This document shows positions 1 through 8,050 of a stretch of 19,283 nucleotides of DNA, one piece after another. The notes under the pieces are model-generated. The model saw only the letters and a list, made by a program, of their open reading frames with translations, made no database searches and was not told the origin of the DNA. A program made the position numbers and the translations under genes. Origin of the DNA: JAAZMA01 sp964564325 (GTDB lineage: Bacteria > Bacillota > Clostridia > Tissierellales > Tepidimicrobiaceae); NCBI GenBank assembly GCA_964564325.1, contig CAZMBD010000039.1, forward strand, positions 1-19,283, written 5' to 3'. Numbering within the stretch: the stretch's first letter is position 1; the number at the start of each line of letters is the position of its first letter.

Positions 1-71
1 AGGAATGTTCACCATTTTGTATATATAGTGATATATGTAGATATAAGAAAGAGTTGGAGGTTTTAATATGA
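1..71 (+). CDS. addB: 3' end of AddB-like helicase-nuclease subunit (partial, runs off the left edge)
   Basis: The reading frame starting at base 3 is open to a TGA at 69-71 and encodes a short tail with cysteines spaced C-x3-C-x5-C (ECSPFC, then IYSDIC). This is the C-terminal signature of the Fe-S cluster that staples the PD-(D/E)XK nuclease domain of AddB-type proteins; the fourth cysteine would lie outside the window. The stop overlaps the ATG of the next gene as ATGA, so the two are probably translationally coupled. addB-addA is the usual order in Firmicutes. The tail is only 22 codons, so the call rests on the cysteine pattern, the near-identical spacing at the end of the next protein, and gene order. 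A different Fe-S nuclease is possible. Confidence 0.6.
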   Translation, partial: ECSPFCIYSDICRYKKELEVLI

Positions 72-3000
72 AAAACACTCATGCCCAAGACAAGGCCATT
101 AAAACCATAAATAAAAATGTAGCTGTAAATGCAGGAGCAGGAACTGGAAAGACAAAAGTTTTAACTGAAAGATATATATATCTTTTAGAAAATGGGGATT
201 TGGAAAAGGGAAAAGAAATAGAATCCATCGTGGCTATAACCTTTACTAGAAAAGCCACTCAAGAAATGAAAGAAAGAATTAGAGAAGAAATAAAAAGTAA
301 ATTTCCTGAAGATGAAAAGTGGAGAAGATTCTATAATGATATGGAAAAGGCTAATATTTCAACTATCCATGGCTTTTGTGGCAATATATTAAGGGAAAAT
401 GCATTAAATTTAAATATTGATCCAATGTTTACAATTTTAGATGATGATGAAGCTAATAAACTTTTGGAAGAAACCATATTAGAAGTTCTATTAAAGGGAA
501 TTGAAGAAGATGAAAATACCTATAATATAGTGAAATTATTTGGTAGAGATGATTTAAGGAAGATTTCTTCTGAATTAAAAAGCATTTATTATAAAATAAG
601 AACTGTAGGAATTTCTTTTGAAGAGGTAAGGGATATGACCTTATCTACTATTGATAATATTAAAGTAAGTTTAGAGGATATAGATTATATAAAAAATACA
701 TTTATATATTTAATGGAGAATTCTAGAAAGGGTTCAAAAGTATACAAATTACAAAATGAGGATATTTGGCGTAAATTTTATAATGGAGAATACGGAGAAG
801 AAGAATTAATCCCCATATTAGAATACTTATATGACAATATAGGTACAAATAAAAATGAAGCCGATACCATTGAAGAATTAGAATCTACTATAGAAAGAAA
901 TTTTCTAATAAAGGAAAAGGAATATAGATGGGTTTATGAAACTGTTTTAGACTTGCTTTTAGAAATAGATACTCAGTACTCTCACAAGAAGGAAGAATTG
1001 GCAGCACTTGACTATGATGATTTGCAAATTTTAACTTTGGAATTATTAGAAGATAGAGAAATAGTTGAAGAATATCAAGATAAATTTAAATACATAATGG
1101 TAGATGAATTTCAAGATACTAATGAATTACAAAAGAAAATATTTTATAAATTATGTTCAAAGAATAAACTATTAGATAGAGAAAATCTATTTATAGTAGG
1201 GGATCCGAAACAATCTATATATGGCTTTAGAGGGGCAGATTTAGATGTTTTTTATGATGTAATGGAGGATATTAAAGAGGTTTCAGTAGAAGGCCCTATT
1301 GTTTTGGAAAAAAACTTTAGAACTGTAGATACCATATTAAATATGGTAAATGATTTATTTGAAAAGCTTATGGGAAAGAGATATGATAAACTGGACAATT
1401 TTCATGTTTCTGAAAACAAAATAGATGTAGAGATTTTAGAGAAAGAAGATTTGGAAATACCAGCCAATGTGGAAGCAAGTGAATACAATGCTTATTATGA
1501 AAGTAGATTAATTGCATCTAGAATTCAAGAATTAGTAGAGACGAAGGAATTTAATTATGGGGATTTTGCACTATTGTTTAGGGCTAGTACTTTAGACCAT
1601 ATATATGAAGATGCCTTAATAGACTATGGAATTCCCTATTATAATATTGGTGGCGGAGGTTTTTTTGAAACTCAAGAAGTAGTGGATATAATGAATGGAT
1701 TAAAATGTATATCCAATAGATACGATACCATATCTACTATTGGCTTTTTAAGAAGTCCTATGGTAGGTATTTCTGACAAAACACTATATTGGCTATTAAG
1801 ATATAAAGAAAACACTTTATTTGATACAATGAAAATGGAGATCCCATATATTGAAGAAGTAGAAAGAGAAAAGCTTTTAAAAGCCTCAAGATTATTAGAG
1901 GAAATGATAGTAAAGAAAAATTTATATGGGGTACATTATATAGTAGAGGAATTAGTTCATAGAACCTATTATGAAGAAGTATTATTGCTACAATTAGGAG
2001 GAAAACAATCTTTAGCTAATGTATATAAATTTGTAGAGATAGCTAGGAAATTTGACAGAGAGTATAGAGGTTCTGTTGAGGATTTTATAGATTATATAGA
2101 AGAAATTAAAAATACAGATGAACCTCAAGCTAAAATTCAAGCTGAAAATGATGATGTGGTTAAATTAATGACTATTCATAAGGCAAAGGGATTACAATTC
2201 CCTGTAGTAGTAATTCCACAAATGGCAAGGGGATTTAATTATCAAATGTCTAATATATTATTTAATAAAGAAAAGGGAATTGGCATAAAATATGAAGACA
2301 AATCTCCACTATATGAAAGTATAAGAAGTGAAATAAAAGAAAAGGAAATGGAAGAAAATCAAAGGGTATTATATGTGGCCATGACTAGAGCTGAGAAGAG
2401 ATTGTTAATAGGTAATCAGGGAAAGGATAAAGGATTTAAAAATTTAGTAAAGGATTTAATAGATAAGGATGATGTTATTAAAATTAGAAATATAAGTGCA
2501 GAGAGTGTTAAACAAAAGTCTATAGAATTAATTGATGAAAAGCAAAAAAATATTAAATCTTTTAATAGGGATAAATATCCTTTAGTTTTAGATATACCAA
2601 AATATAATGAAAAGATATTTAATAGTTTTAGTGTATCTCAGTATTTAAATTTTAATGAATGTAAAAGACAATTTTATATGACATATTATAAAAAGCTTCC
2701 TATGGAAATGCTAAATTTAACATTGGCAGCATCTTCGATTGCGTCAACATCTACAGTGGAAAGAATATTAGATCCAAGTCTTAGGGGGACTATAGTTCAT
2801 AAATTTACGGAACATTATAGTTCAGATATGGATCCTAAGGTATTACTTGAGAAGGTAGTAAATTCATTTGGTATAGAATATGATGAAAATATAGAAAAAG
2901 AATTACATTTATATGTAGAAAATTATTTAGAATATTATAGTGAAGATTATGATAAGATTTATACAGAACAGGATTTTTATTTAGAAATTGAAAACACTTA

Positions 3001-3361
3001 CGTCTATGGTATAATAGATAGAATTAATATTAAAAATAATCAGGCGGAAATAATTGACTTTAAAACCAATAAAGTAGATAATAAAAATGATCTGATTGAA
3101 TATTACAAACCCCAATTACAATTATATGCCTATGCTGTTCAAAAAATCATGGATATAGATGTCAGTAGAGCTTGTTTATTGCTTTTAGAGACAGGGGAGT
3201 TGGAAGAAGTAGATATAAGTCTAGAGGCATTAGATAAAAATTATGAGGATATAAGGGCCTTTATTAAATTTGTAAATGATAATAGTTCCATAGATAAATA
3301 TGAAAAGGCTAAGGAATGTGGGGAGTATTGTAAATATAAGATATTATGCGATATTAATTAA
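68..3361 (+). CDS. addA: AddA-like UvrD-family helicase with C-terminal Fe-S PD-(D/E)XK nuclease
   Basis: This 1097-residue SF1A helicase-nuclease is the AddA-type subunit of a double-strand-break end-resection complex (a RecBCD analogue, cytoplasmic). Visible motifs in order: Q-motif Gln7; Walker A AGAGTGKT at 22-29; Walker B DEFQDT at 346-351; GDPKQSIYGFRGAD at 378-391; TIHKAKGLQF at 702-711; VLYVAMTRAEKR from 767. The RecB-type nuclease has His911 (GTIVHKF), Asp984 (GIIDRI) and Asp997/Lys999 (IIDFKTN). Cys865, Cys1084, Cys1088 and Cys1094 bracket the nuclease as in Fe-S-stapled AddB/Cas4-like nucleases. GGAGG lies seven bases before the ATG, which overlaps the upstream stop. It is shorter than classical AddA (about 1200 residues), and an Fe-S cluster is not usual in AddA, so the protein may be an AdnB-like or clade-specific form. 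Function as a helicase-nuclease is secure; the exact subfamily name is less so. Confidence 0.88.
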   Translation: MKNTHAQDKAIKTINKNVAVNAGAGTGKTKVLTERYIYLLENGDLEKGKEIESIVAITFTRKATQEMKERIREEIKSKFPEDEKWRRFYNDMEKANISTIHGFCGNILRENALNLNIDPMFTILDDDEANKLLEETILEVLLKGIEEDENTYNIVKLFGRDDLRKISSELKSIYYKIRTVGISFEEVRDMTLSTIDNIKVSLEDIDYIKNTFIYLMENSRKGSKVYKLQNEDIWRKFYNGEYGEEELIPILEYLYDNIGTNKNEADTIEELESTIERNFLIKEKEYRWVYETVLDLLLEIDTQYSHKKEELAALDYDDLQILTLELLEDREIVEEYQDKFKYIMVDEFQDTNELQKKIFYKLCSKNKLLDRENLFIVGDPKQSIYGFRGADLDVFYDVMEDIKEVSVEGPIVLEKNFRTVDTILNMVNDLFEKLMGKRYDKLDNFHVSENKIDVEILEKEDLEIPANVEASEYNAYYESRLIASRIQELVETKEFNYGDFALLFRASTLDHIYEDALIDYGIPYYNIGGGGFFETQEVVDIMNGLKCISNRYDTISTIGFLRSPMVGISDKTLYWLLRYKENTLFDTMKMEIPYIEEVEREKLLKASRLLEEMIVKKNLYGVHYIVEELVHRTYYEEVLLLQLGGKQSLANVYKFVEIARKFDREYRGSVEDFIDYIEEIKNTDEPQAKIQAENDDVVKLMTIHKAKGLQFPVVVIPQMARGFNYQMSNILFNKEKGIGIKYEDKSPLYESIRSEIKEKEMEENQRVLYVAMTRAEKRLLIGNQGKDKGFKNLVKDLIDKDDVIKIRNISAESVKQKSIELIDEKQKNIKSFNRDKYPLVLDIPKYNEKIFNSFSVSQYLNFNECKRQFYMTYYKKLPMEMLNLTLAASSIASTSTVERILDPSLRGTIVHKFTEHYSSDMDPKVLLEKVVNSFGIEYDENIEKELHLYVENYLEYYSEDYDKIYTEQDFYLEIENTYVYGIIDRINIKNNQAEIIDFKTNKVDNKNDLIEYYKPQLQLYAYAVQKIMDIDVSRACLLLLETGELEEVDISLEALDKNYEDIRAFIKFVNDNSSIDKYEKAKECGEYCKYKILCDIN

Positions 3362-3374
3362 ATGAGGTGTTGAA

Positions 3375-3581
3375 TTGTTAATACTTGGAGTATTGTTTTT
3401 CATATTAGGGGTCATAGCTATTTTAGAACAAAAGTATACAATTAATAAAATTAATGGTAAAAGGTATCTAGAAGAAAAAAACATAGATAATAAAACCTAT
3501 CTAAATAGGTATAAAAGTCTATTGGGCATATTTTCTATAATATTAGGCGTATTTTGCATATTAAACTATATCATCTATTAA
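3375..3581 (+). CDS. small two-helix membrane protein, unknown function
   Basis: This 68-residue protein starts at TTG, preceded by GAGGTG at a good distance. The nearby ATG at 3362 runs into a stop after three codons and is not a start. Two hydrophobic segments (about residues 2-17 and 48-66) flank a short basic, Lys/Asn-rich middle, giving a hairpin membrane topology. It sits 13 bases after addA and 11 bases before the next gene, so it is probably co-transcribed with both. I do not recognise a family. It could be a membrane partner of the large membrane protein that follows, but that is only proximity. Confidence 0.6.
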   Translation: MLILGVLFFILGVIAILEQKYTINKINGKRYLEEKNIDNKTYLNRYKSLLGIFSIILGVFCILNYIIY

Positions 3582-3592
3582 AGGGTGTTCTT

Positions 3593-5485
3593 ATGAAGAG
3601 ACATAATATAATTTTTATTTTTGCATTATTTATAATTTTTTTTAGTTCTAGTATTTCTTATGCTCAAGAGGACAAGACTATTTTAATTATTGTAGATGAA
3701 TTGGATTTTCAAACTATGGAAGAAATATTTGGAGAAAATAATTATGGAACTGGTTTTATTAATATAAATACTAGAAGACCATATGGAAATGAAAGTTTAT
3801 ATTTTTCTCTAGCTACAGGAAGAAAGCTTGGAGTTAAATCAGAACTCTATAAAGGACTTTATAAAAATGAAGATGGTACTATTGATATATTGGGTTTTAA
3901 AGAACTATATAGCAATTTACAAAAGAAAAATAATGTTCATCTAGAGTTTTTAGGAGAAAAATTGAAGAAACAAGGAGTATCCTATATAGGTGAAGATTCT
4001 TCTGCTATAATTGCAGCCAATCCCAATGGAAAAATTAAATCTGGGGAAATTATAATGGAATATAATGCTAATTGGTTAAGGGATAAAACTAATTATCACT
4101 TATCTAAATCTAATACATTAGTACTATCCTATGAAATTGCAGAAACCAAGGATAGAATTCGAATATTAAGAGATTATATTGAAGAATATAGTAAATACAA
4201 TATTATAGTAATTCCTAATAGTGTTTCTTCTAATATGAAATATATTTTAAATAATAGTTTAGTTCCTGTAGTTTATATAAAGGACAATTCCAATGGCTTA
4301 ATAAGTAGTTCTTCTACAAAAAGGGAAGGATTTATAACTATAGGAGATATATACACAGAAATACTTTCATTTCAGGGAGAAACTAGCCTTAGGGCTGTAG
4401 GCGAAAAAATTAATTTTATAGAAACTAAAGATAATGTAAAAGAATCTCAGAACTTATTTACTAAGACTATAAATTTAATTTGGCTTGCCTCTATATTTCA
4501 TGGAATGGTATACTTTTTACAATTTTATATTGCATATTATATATATAAAAACAATCATGGTAATTTAAATAAAATAAATATATATAATAATTTTATTATT
4601 ATAAATATATTTATATCCTTATTAATGGGTATTTCTTCTTTACACATTAATATACTTTTATATTTATTTGTCAATTTACTGGTAACTTATATTATAACTA
4701 TTTTCATTACTGAAAAAGAAACAGATGTAATTGGATTATTTGCCACATTGACCTATGGAATAATTCTATTTGGAATATTTTTCTATCCAGAACTTATATA
4801 TAATTCCTATATAGGTTTTAATAATTTATTTTATGGTGCTAGATACTATGGATTTAATAATGGAATAATGGGAGTATTATTAATAACTTCTATAATAAGT
4901 TATATGTTTGTAGAGGAATTAATTGAAAGTCCTATTTTAAAAAATATAGTATGTATATTATATTTTTCTGTAAATATGATAGTTTTATCAGCTAGTTATG
5001 GTACTAATACTGGTGGTTTTATAACTTCAGTAATATTATTTTTAATTATGATTTATGCTAATATATTGGGGAAAAATTGGAATATTAAAAATATAGTAAT
5101 ATTAGTATTAATAGCTATAATTATATTTGCTATTAATATGTATTTTGACTATCATAGTCAAGAAAGATCACATGCTATTAATTTTCTTGGAAGGATTCGG
5201 GCATTTGGATTTTCTGAGTTTTTAGATATGTTTAAAATAAAGGCAAAGGAATTAATTAAATGGACTATATTACCCCCCTTTAGCATAGTTATAATTTCAC
5301 AAATATTTTCATTAAAAAGGCTTAAAGAAAGAATAAAGTTTAAAAGAGAGTATTATATTATAATTTTTACTGCTATAGTAGGTTTTGTTTTAAATGATAC
5401 AGGTGTGATTACATTCATTTATATGATGCACTATTTAATAGCTATGATGATATATGATTTAATGACAAATCCTTCTAGTTCGTAG
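3593..5485 (+). CDS. membrane protein with N-terminal alkaline-phosphatase-like extracytoplasmic domain
   Basis: About 630 residues. The ATG at 3593 is preferred over an upstream in-frame start at 3554 because it follows AAAGGGTG and begins a classic signal peptide (MKRHN, then a hydrophobic run ending ISYAQ). The outer domain, roughly 25-290, opens with a strand and acidic pair (ILIIVDELDF), then GNESLYFSLATGRK, and ends with a STKREGFITIGDIYTEIL block. This arrangement resembles alkaline-phosphatase-superfamily domains seen in clostridial and actinobacterial membrane proteins, where the late block typically reads TTRRPG...DIAPT. Here several expected polar residues are changed, so catalysis is uncertain. 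From about 300 on there are nine or ten transmembrane helices, including GARYYGFNNGIMG and SYGTNTGGF turns. The stop codon lies inside the terminator stem. Substrate and role are unknown; an envelope function is inferred from topology. Confidence 0.62.
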   Translation: MKRHNIIFIFALFIIFFSSSISYAQEDKTILIIVDELDFQTMEEIFGENNYGTGFININTRRPYGNESLYFSLATGRKLGVKSELYKGLYKNEDGTIDILGFKELYSNLQKKNNVHLEFLGEKLKKQGVSYIGEDSSAIIAANPNGKIKSGEIIMEYNANWLRDKTNYHLSKSNTLVLSYEIAETKDRIRILRDYIEEYSKYNIIVIPNSVSSNMKYILNNSLVPVVYIKDNSNGLISSSSTKREGFITIGDIYTEILSFQGETSLRAVGEKINFIETKDNVKESQNLFTKTINLIWLASIFHGMVYFLQFYIAYYIYKNNHGNLNKINIYNNFIIINIFISLLMGISSLHINILLYLFVNLLVTYIITIFITEKETDVIGLFATLTYGIILFGIFFYPELIYNSYIGFNNLFYGARYYGFNNGIMGVLLITSIISYMFVEELIESPILKNIVCILYFSVNMIVLSASYGTNTGGFITSVILFLIMIYANILGKNWNIKNIVILVLIAIIIFAINMYFDYHSQERSHAINFLGRIRAFGFSEFLDMFKIKAKELIKWTILPPFSIVIISQIFSLKRLKERIKFKREYYIIIFTAIVGFVLNDTGVITFIYMMHYLIAMMIYDLMTNPSSS

Positions 5486-5505
5486 AAGGGTTTGTCATTT
5501 CTTTA
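5461..5505 (+). terminator. intrinsic terminator ending the addAB/membrane-protein unit
   Basis: A 17-bp stem with one G·T pair (5461-5477 with 5483-5499) closes over a five-base GTTCG loop and runs into TTTCTTT. The stop codon of the membrane protein (5483-5485) is inside the right arm. Confidence 0.88.
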
Positions 5506-5528
5506 GATGCAATTATTATATATTATAT

Positions 5529-5576
5529 TTGCAAAAAAGAAATATACATGGTATAATATCGTTTGGCGATATATTA
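5529..5576 (+). promoter_or_regulatory. promoter and probable MarR operator
   Basis: TTGCAA (5529-5534), a 17-base spacer and a perfect TATAAT (5552-5557) form a sigma-A-type promoter. The inverted repeat ATATCG-TTTGG-CGATAT (5556-5572) overlaps the -10 and the expected transcription start. A repressor bound there would block initiation, and the first gene downstream is a MarR regulator, so autoregulation is the natural inference. The in-frame TTG at 5529 is the -35 box, not a start codon. Confidence 0.7.
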
Positions 5577-5606
5577 GCTAGTCGAAACAAATTGGGAGGC
5601 TGGATT

Positions 5607-6062
5607 ATGGAATATACAAAGAAATTGCAAAGTGAATCAGAATCTATATCATTCTATATTAGAGAATGTAGTAATATTATTCACGAAAAAGGGCATCAAA
5701 TAGCAGAAGAATATGGATTGACTTATGATCAATATCATCTTTTATTATATTTAAATTTTAGAGAAACACCTCCTGCTATTAATGATATTTCAGAGGAATT
5801 CAATAGAGCTCAAAATACTATATCAGAAAAAATATCTAGATTAGTGGAAAAAAAATTAGTACTAAAAGTAGATGATGAAAAGGATAGAAGGATTACTAGA
5901 GTAGTAATAACTGAGAAAGGTGAAGAATTAATCTATACTATTAGGCAGGAAAGAACTAATAGAATTGTCTATAGAGCTATAGGGAAAATGGATAAAAATG
6001 AAGTAGATAATTTATTAATTAATTTAAATAGATTATACGATAATTTAAAGGAAGGTGATTAA
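5607..6062 (+). CDS. MarR-family transcriptional regulator
   Basis: This is a 151-residue winged-helix repressor. The ATG at 5607 is chosen because GGGAGG lies seven bases upstream and because everything 5' of it is promoter and operator. The fold is visible as an N-terminal dimerisation helix, then the reader region (AINDISEEFNRAQNTISEKISRL, about residues 52-74), then the wing with the MarR-typical D-x-R pattern (DRRITR at 93-98), and a C-terminal helix pair. It ends three bases before the ABC transporter gene, whose ribosome binding site (GGAAGGTG) lies in the last codons. MarR proteins paired with exporters usually repress the operon until a small toxic or phenolic ligand binds. The ligand cannot be told from sequence. 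Confidence 0.93.
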   Translation: MEYTKKLQSESESISFYIRECSNIIHEKGHQIAEEYGLTYDQYHLLLYLNFRETPPAINDISEEFNRAQNTISEKISRLVEKKLVLKVDDEKDRRITRVVITEKGEELIYTIRQERTNRIVYRAIGKMDKNEVDNLLINLNRLYDNLKEGD

Positions 6063-6065
6063 AAA

Positions 6066-7793
6066 TTGCTAAAGAAATTTATATCCTATTATAAACCACA
6101 TAAAAAACTATTTATCATTGATATGATTTTTGCTTTTTTAATATCTATATTTGATTTAATATTTCCTATGGTATCAAGAGAAATAGTTAATCAAATAGTT
6201 CCAGCAGGTAGAATGGATTTATTAGTTAAATGGACAATAGTTATGATGATTTTATTTGTATTAAGATATATTAGCTATTATATAGTATCTTATTGGGGTC
6301 ATGTTCTTGGTGTTTACATTGAACATGATATGAGAAGAGACTTATTTAGCCATTTACAAACATTGCCTTTTAGTTATTATGACAATACTAAAACAGGGCA
6401 TATAATGTCTAGACTTGTTAATGATTTAAGAGATATAACAGAATTGGCTCATCATGGACCAGAAGATTTATTTATTTCCTTGGTAATGTTAATAGGTTCA
6501 TTTATTATGTTGATTAGAATTGATTGGAGATTAACTGCAATTATATATGCATTTATTCCAGTAATAATTTGGTTTACAATTTCTAAAAGGAAGAAGATGG
6601 AGGAGTCTTTTAGACGAGTAAGAAGAGAAATAGCTGATGTAAATGCTCAGTTAGAAAACAGTATATCAGGAGTTCGAGTAGCTAAGTCTTTTACCAATGA
6701 AGACTATGAAATAGAAAAATTTGATATTAATAATAATTTATTTAGAGATGCAAGAAAACAATCTTATAAGGCAATGGCAGAATTTGCTGCAGGAATTGGT
6801 TTAATGACCAATATTTTAAATTTAATAGTTATATCTATAGGTGGATATTTTGTTTATCGTCAATTTATAGATGTTGGGGACTTACTAGCTTATATGTTAT
6901 ATGTAAACTTTTTTATGCAACCTATTAGAAGATTAGCTGACTTTATCCAACAGTATCAAGAAGGTATGACAGGCTTTGAAAGATTTATGGAAGTTATGAA
7001 TATTAAACCAGATATAGTGGATAAAGAAGATGCTGTAGATTTAGTAGATGTAGAAGGTGATATTGAATTTAAAGATGTATCTTTTAGTTATACTAATGGA
7101 GAGGATAGAGTATTATCTGATTTAAATTTAAATATAGAGGCAGGTAAAACTATTGCAATTGTAGGACCTTCTGGAGGAGGAAAGACTACATTATGCCATT
7201 TAATACCTAGATTCTATGAAGTAAATGAAGGAGTTATAACAGTAGATAATATAGATATAAAGGATATAAAATTAAAATCCCTTAGAGGGAATATTGGTTT
7301 GGTTCAACAAGATGTGTTTTTATTTACTGGAACCATAGCAGATAATATTTCTTATGGCGATCCAGATAAATCTAGAGGTGAAGTAATTGAGGCAGCTAAA
7401 AAAGCACGAATTCATGATTTTATTATGGATTTACCAAATGGATATGATACTTATATTGGGGAAAAGGGAGTTAAATTATCTGGTGGGCAAAAACAAAGAA
7501 TTTCTATTGCTAGATTATTTTTGAAAAATCCACCAATATTAATATTAGACGAAGCTACTTCTGCCTTAGATAATGAAACGGAAATATTAATTCAAGAATC
7601 TTTAGAAGAACTTGCTAAAAACAGAACTACTTTAATAATTGCTCATAGATTGTCTACTATAAAAAATGCAGATGAAATTTTAGTATTAACTAATGAGGGC
7701 ATAGAAGAGAGAGGAAGTCACGAAGAATTATTAAGTAAAGAAGGTATATATGCTCATTTATATAATTTACAATTTAAAGATTTAGTTTCATAA
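6066..7793 (+). CDS. ABC half-transporter, exporter type (membrane domain fused to ATPase)
   Basis: 575 residues starting at TTG, with GGAAGGTG eight bases upstream. The N-terminal half (about 1-300) is a six-helix type IV/ABC_membrane exporter domain. The ATPase has Walker A GPSGGGKT at 367-374, a Q-loop (VQQDVFLF), the signature LSGGQ at 471-475, Walker B ending DE at 495-496, a SALD D-loop and the switch His527 (IIAHRLSTIK). All catalytic residues are present, so a homodimer could be active. A single half-transporter next to MarR matches BmrA/LmrA/MsbA-like multidrug exporters, but lipid, peptide or drug substrates cannot be separated. It lies in the inner membrane and is co-transcribed with the MarR gene. 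Confidence 0.93.
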   Translation: MLKKFISYYKPHKKLFIIDMIFAFLISIFDLIFPMVSREIVNQIVPAGRMDLLVKWTIVMMILFVLRYISYYIVSYWGHVLGVYIEHDMRRDLFSHLQTLPFSYYDNTKTGHIMSRLVNDLRDITELAHHGPEDLFISLVMLIGSFIMLIRIDWRLTAIIYAFIPVIIWFTISKRKKMEESFRRVRREIADVNAQLENSISGVRVAKSFTNEDYEIEKFDINNNLFRDARKQSYKAMAEFAAGIGLMTNILNLIVISIGGYFVYRQFIDVGDLLAYMLYVNFFMQPIRRLADFIQQYQEGMTGFERFMEVMNIKPDIVDKEDAVDLVDVEGDIEFKDVSFSYTNGEDRVLSDLNLNIEAGKTIAIVGPSGGGKTTLCHLIPRFYEVNEGVITVDNIDIKDIKLKSLRGNIGLVQQDVFLFTGTIADNISYGDPDKSRGEVIEAAKKARIHDFIMDLPNGYDTYIGEKGVKLSGGQKQRISIARLFLKNPPILILDEATSALDNETEILIQESLEELAKNRTTLIIAHRLSTIKNADEILVLTNEGIEERGSHEELLSKEGIYAHLYNLQFKDLVS

Positions 7794-7805
7794 TATACTC
7801 GCAAT

Positions 7806-7842
7806 AAAAACTCTCCATATATATAATATATGGGGAGTTTTT
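7806..7842 (+). terminator. intrinsic terminator after the MarR/ABC operon
   Basis: A 17-bp stem (7806-7822 with 7826-7842, one T·G pair) has a three-base loop, an A-run on the left flank and a T-run on the right, so it should also work in the other direction. Confidence 0.88.
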
Positions 7843-7934
7843 AATATGTTTTAAAAAAATTGGTATTTTGAGCGATTTTTGGGTAAAAAAATATTAATTA
7901 AATTTTTAAAATTTAAGACCATTTTTTGTAACCG

Positions 7935-7987
7935 TATTGTAAATACTTATTTACAATATTGTAATGCAATTTTTGTATTAATATAGT
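7935..7987 (+). promoter_or_regulatory. promoter with overlapping inverted repeats, upstream of the deacetylase gene
   Basis: TTGTAA (7959-7964), a 17-base spacer and TATAGT (7982-7987) form a promoter. Immediately upstream lies a perfect inverted repeat, ATTGTAAAT-ACTT-ATTTACAAT (7936-7957). Its right arm also makes a 14-bp palindrome with the -35 region, TTACAATATTGTAA (7951-7964). Three ATTGTAA half-sites in alternating orientation therefore cover the -35 box, which looks like a repressor or activator operator. I cannot name the regulator. Confidence 0.6.
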
Positions 7988-7989
7988 AT

Positions 7990-8022
7990 CCTATATATAG
8001 GAATAATAATAATAATAATAAT
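7990..8022 (+). repeat. 12-bp palindrome followed by an (AAT)7 tract in the 5' leader
   Basis: CCTATATATAGG (7990-8001) is a perfect palindrome at the expected transcription start. It is followed at once by seven AAT triplets (8002-8022), 14 bases before the ribosome binding site AAGGAG (8037-8042). Length change of the tract would not alter a reading frame but could change leader length or structure. The remaining part of the 7843-8050 gap holds no gene. Confidence 0.75.
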
Positions 8023-8050
8023 CGACATTAGTGGACAAGGAGTGAGTTTT

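Noticed and set aside
5529..5606. Longer N-terminus for the MarR regulator
   Set aside because: The proposed TTG is the -35 box and the region holds the promoter and operator; the ATG at 5607 has a GGGAGG at the right distance.
8002..8022. (AAT)7 as a frame-switching phase-variation tract
   Set aside because: The unit is a triplet and lies upstream of the start codon, so it cannot shift the reading frame; only an effect on the leader remains possible.
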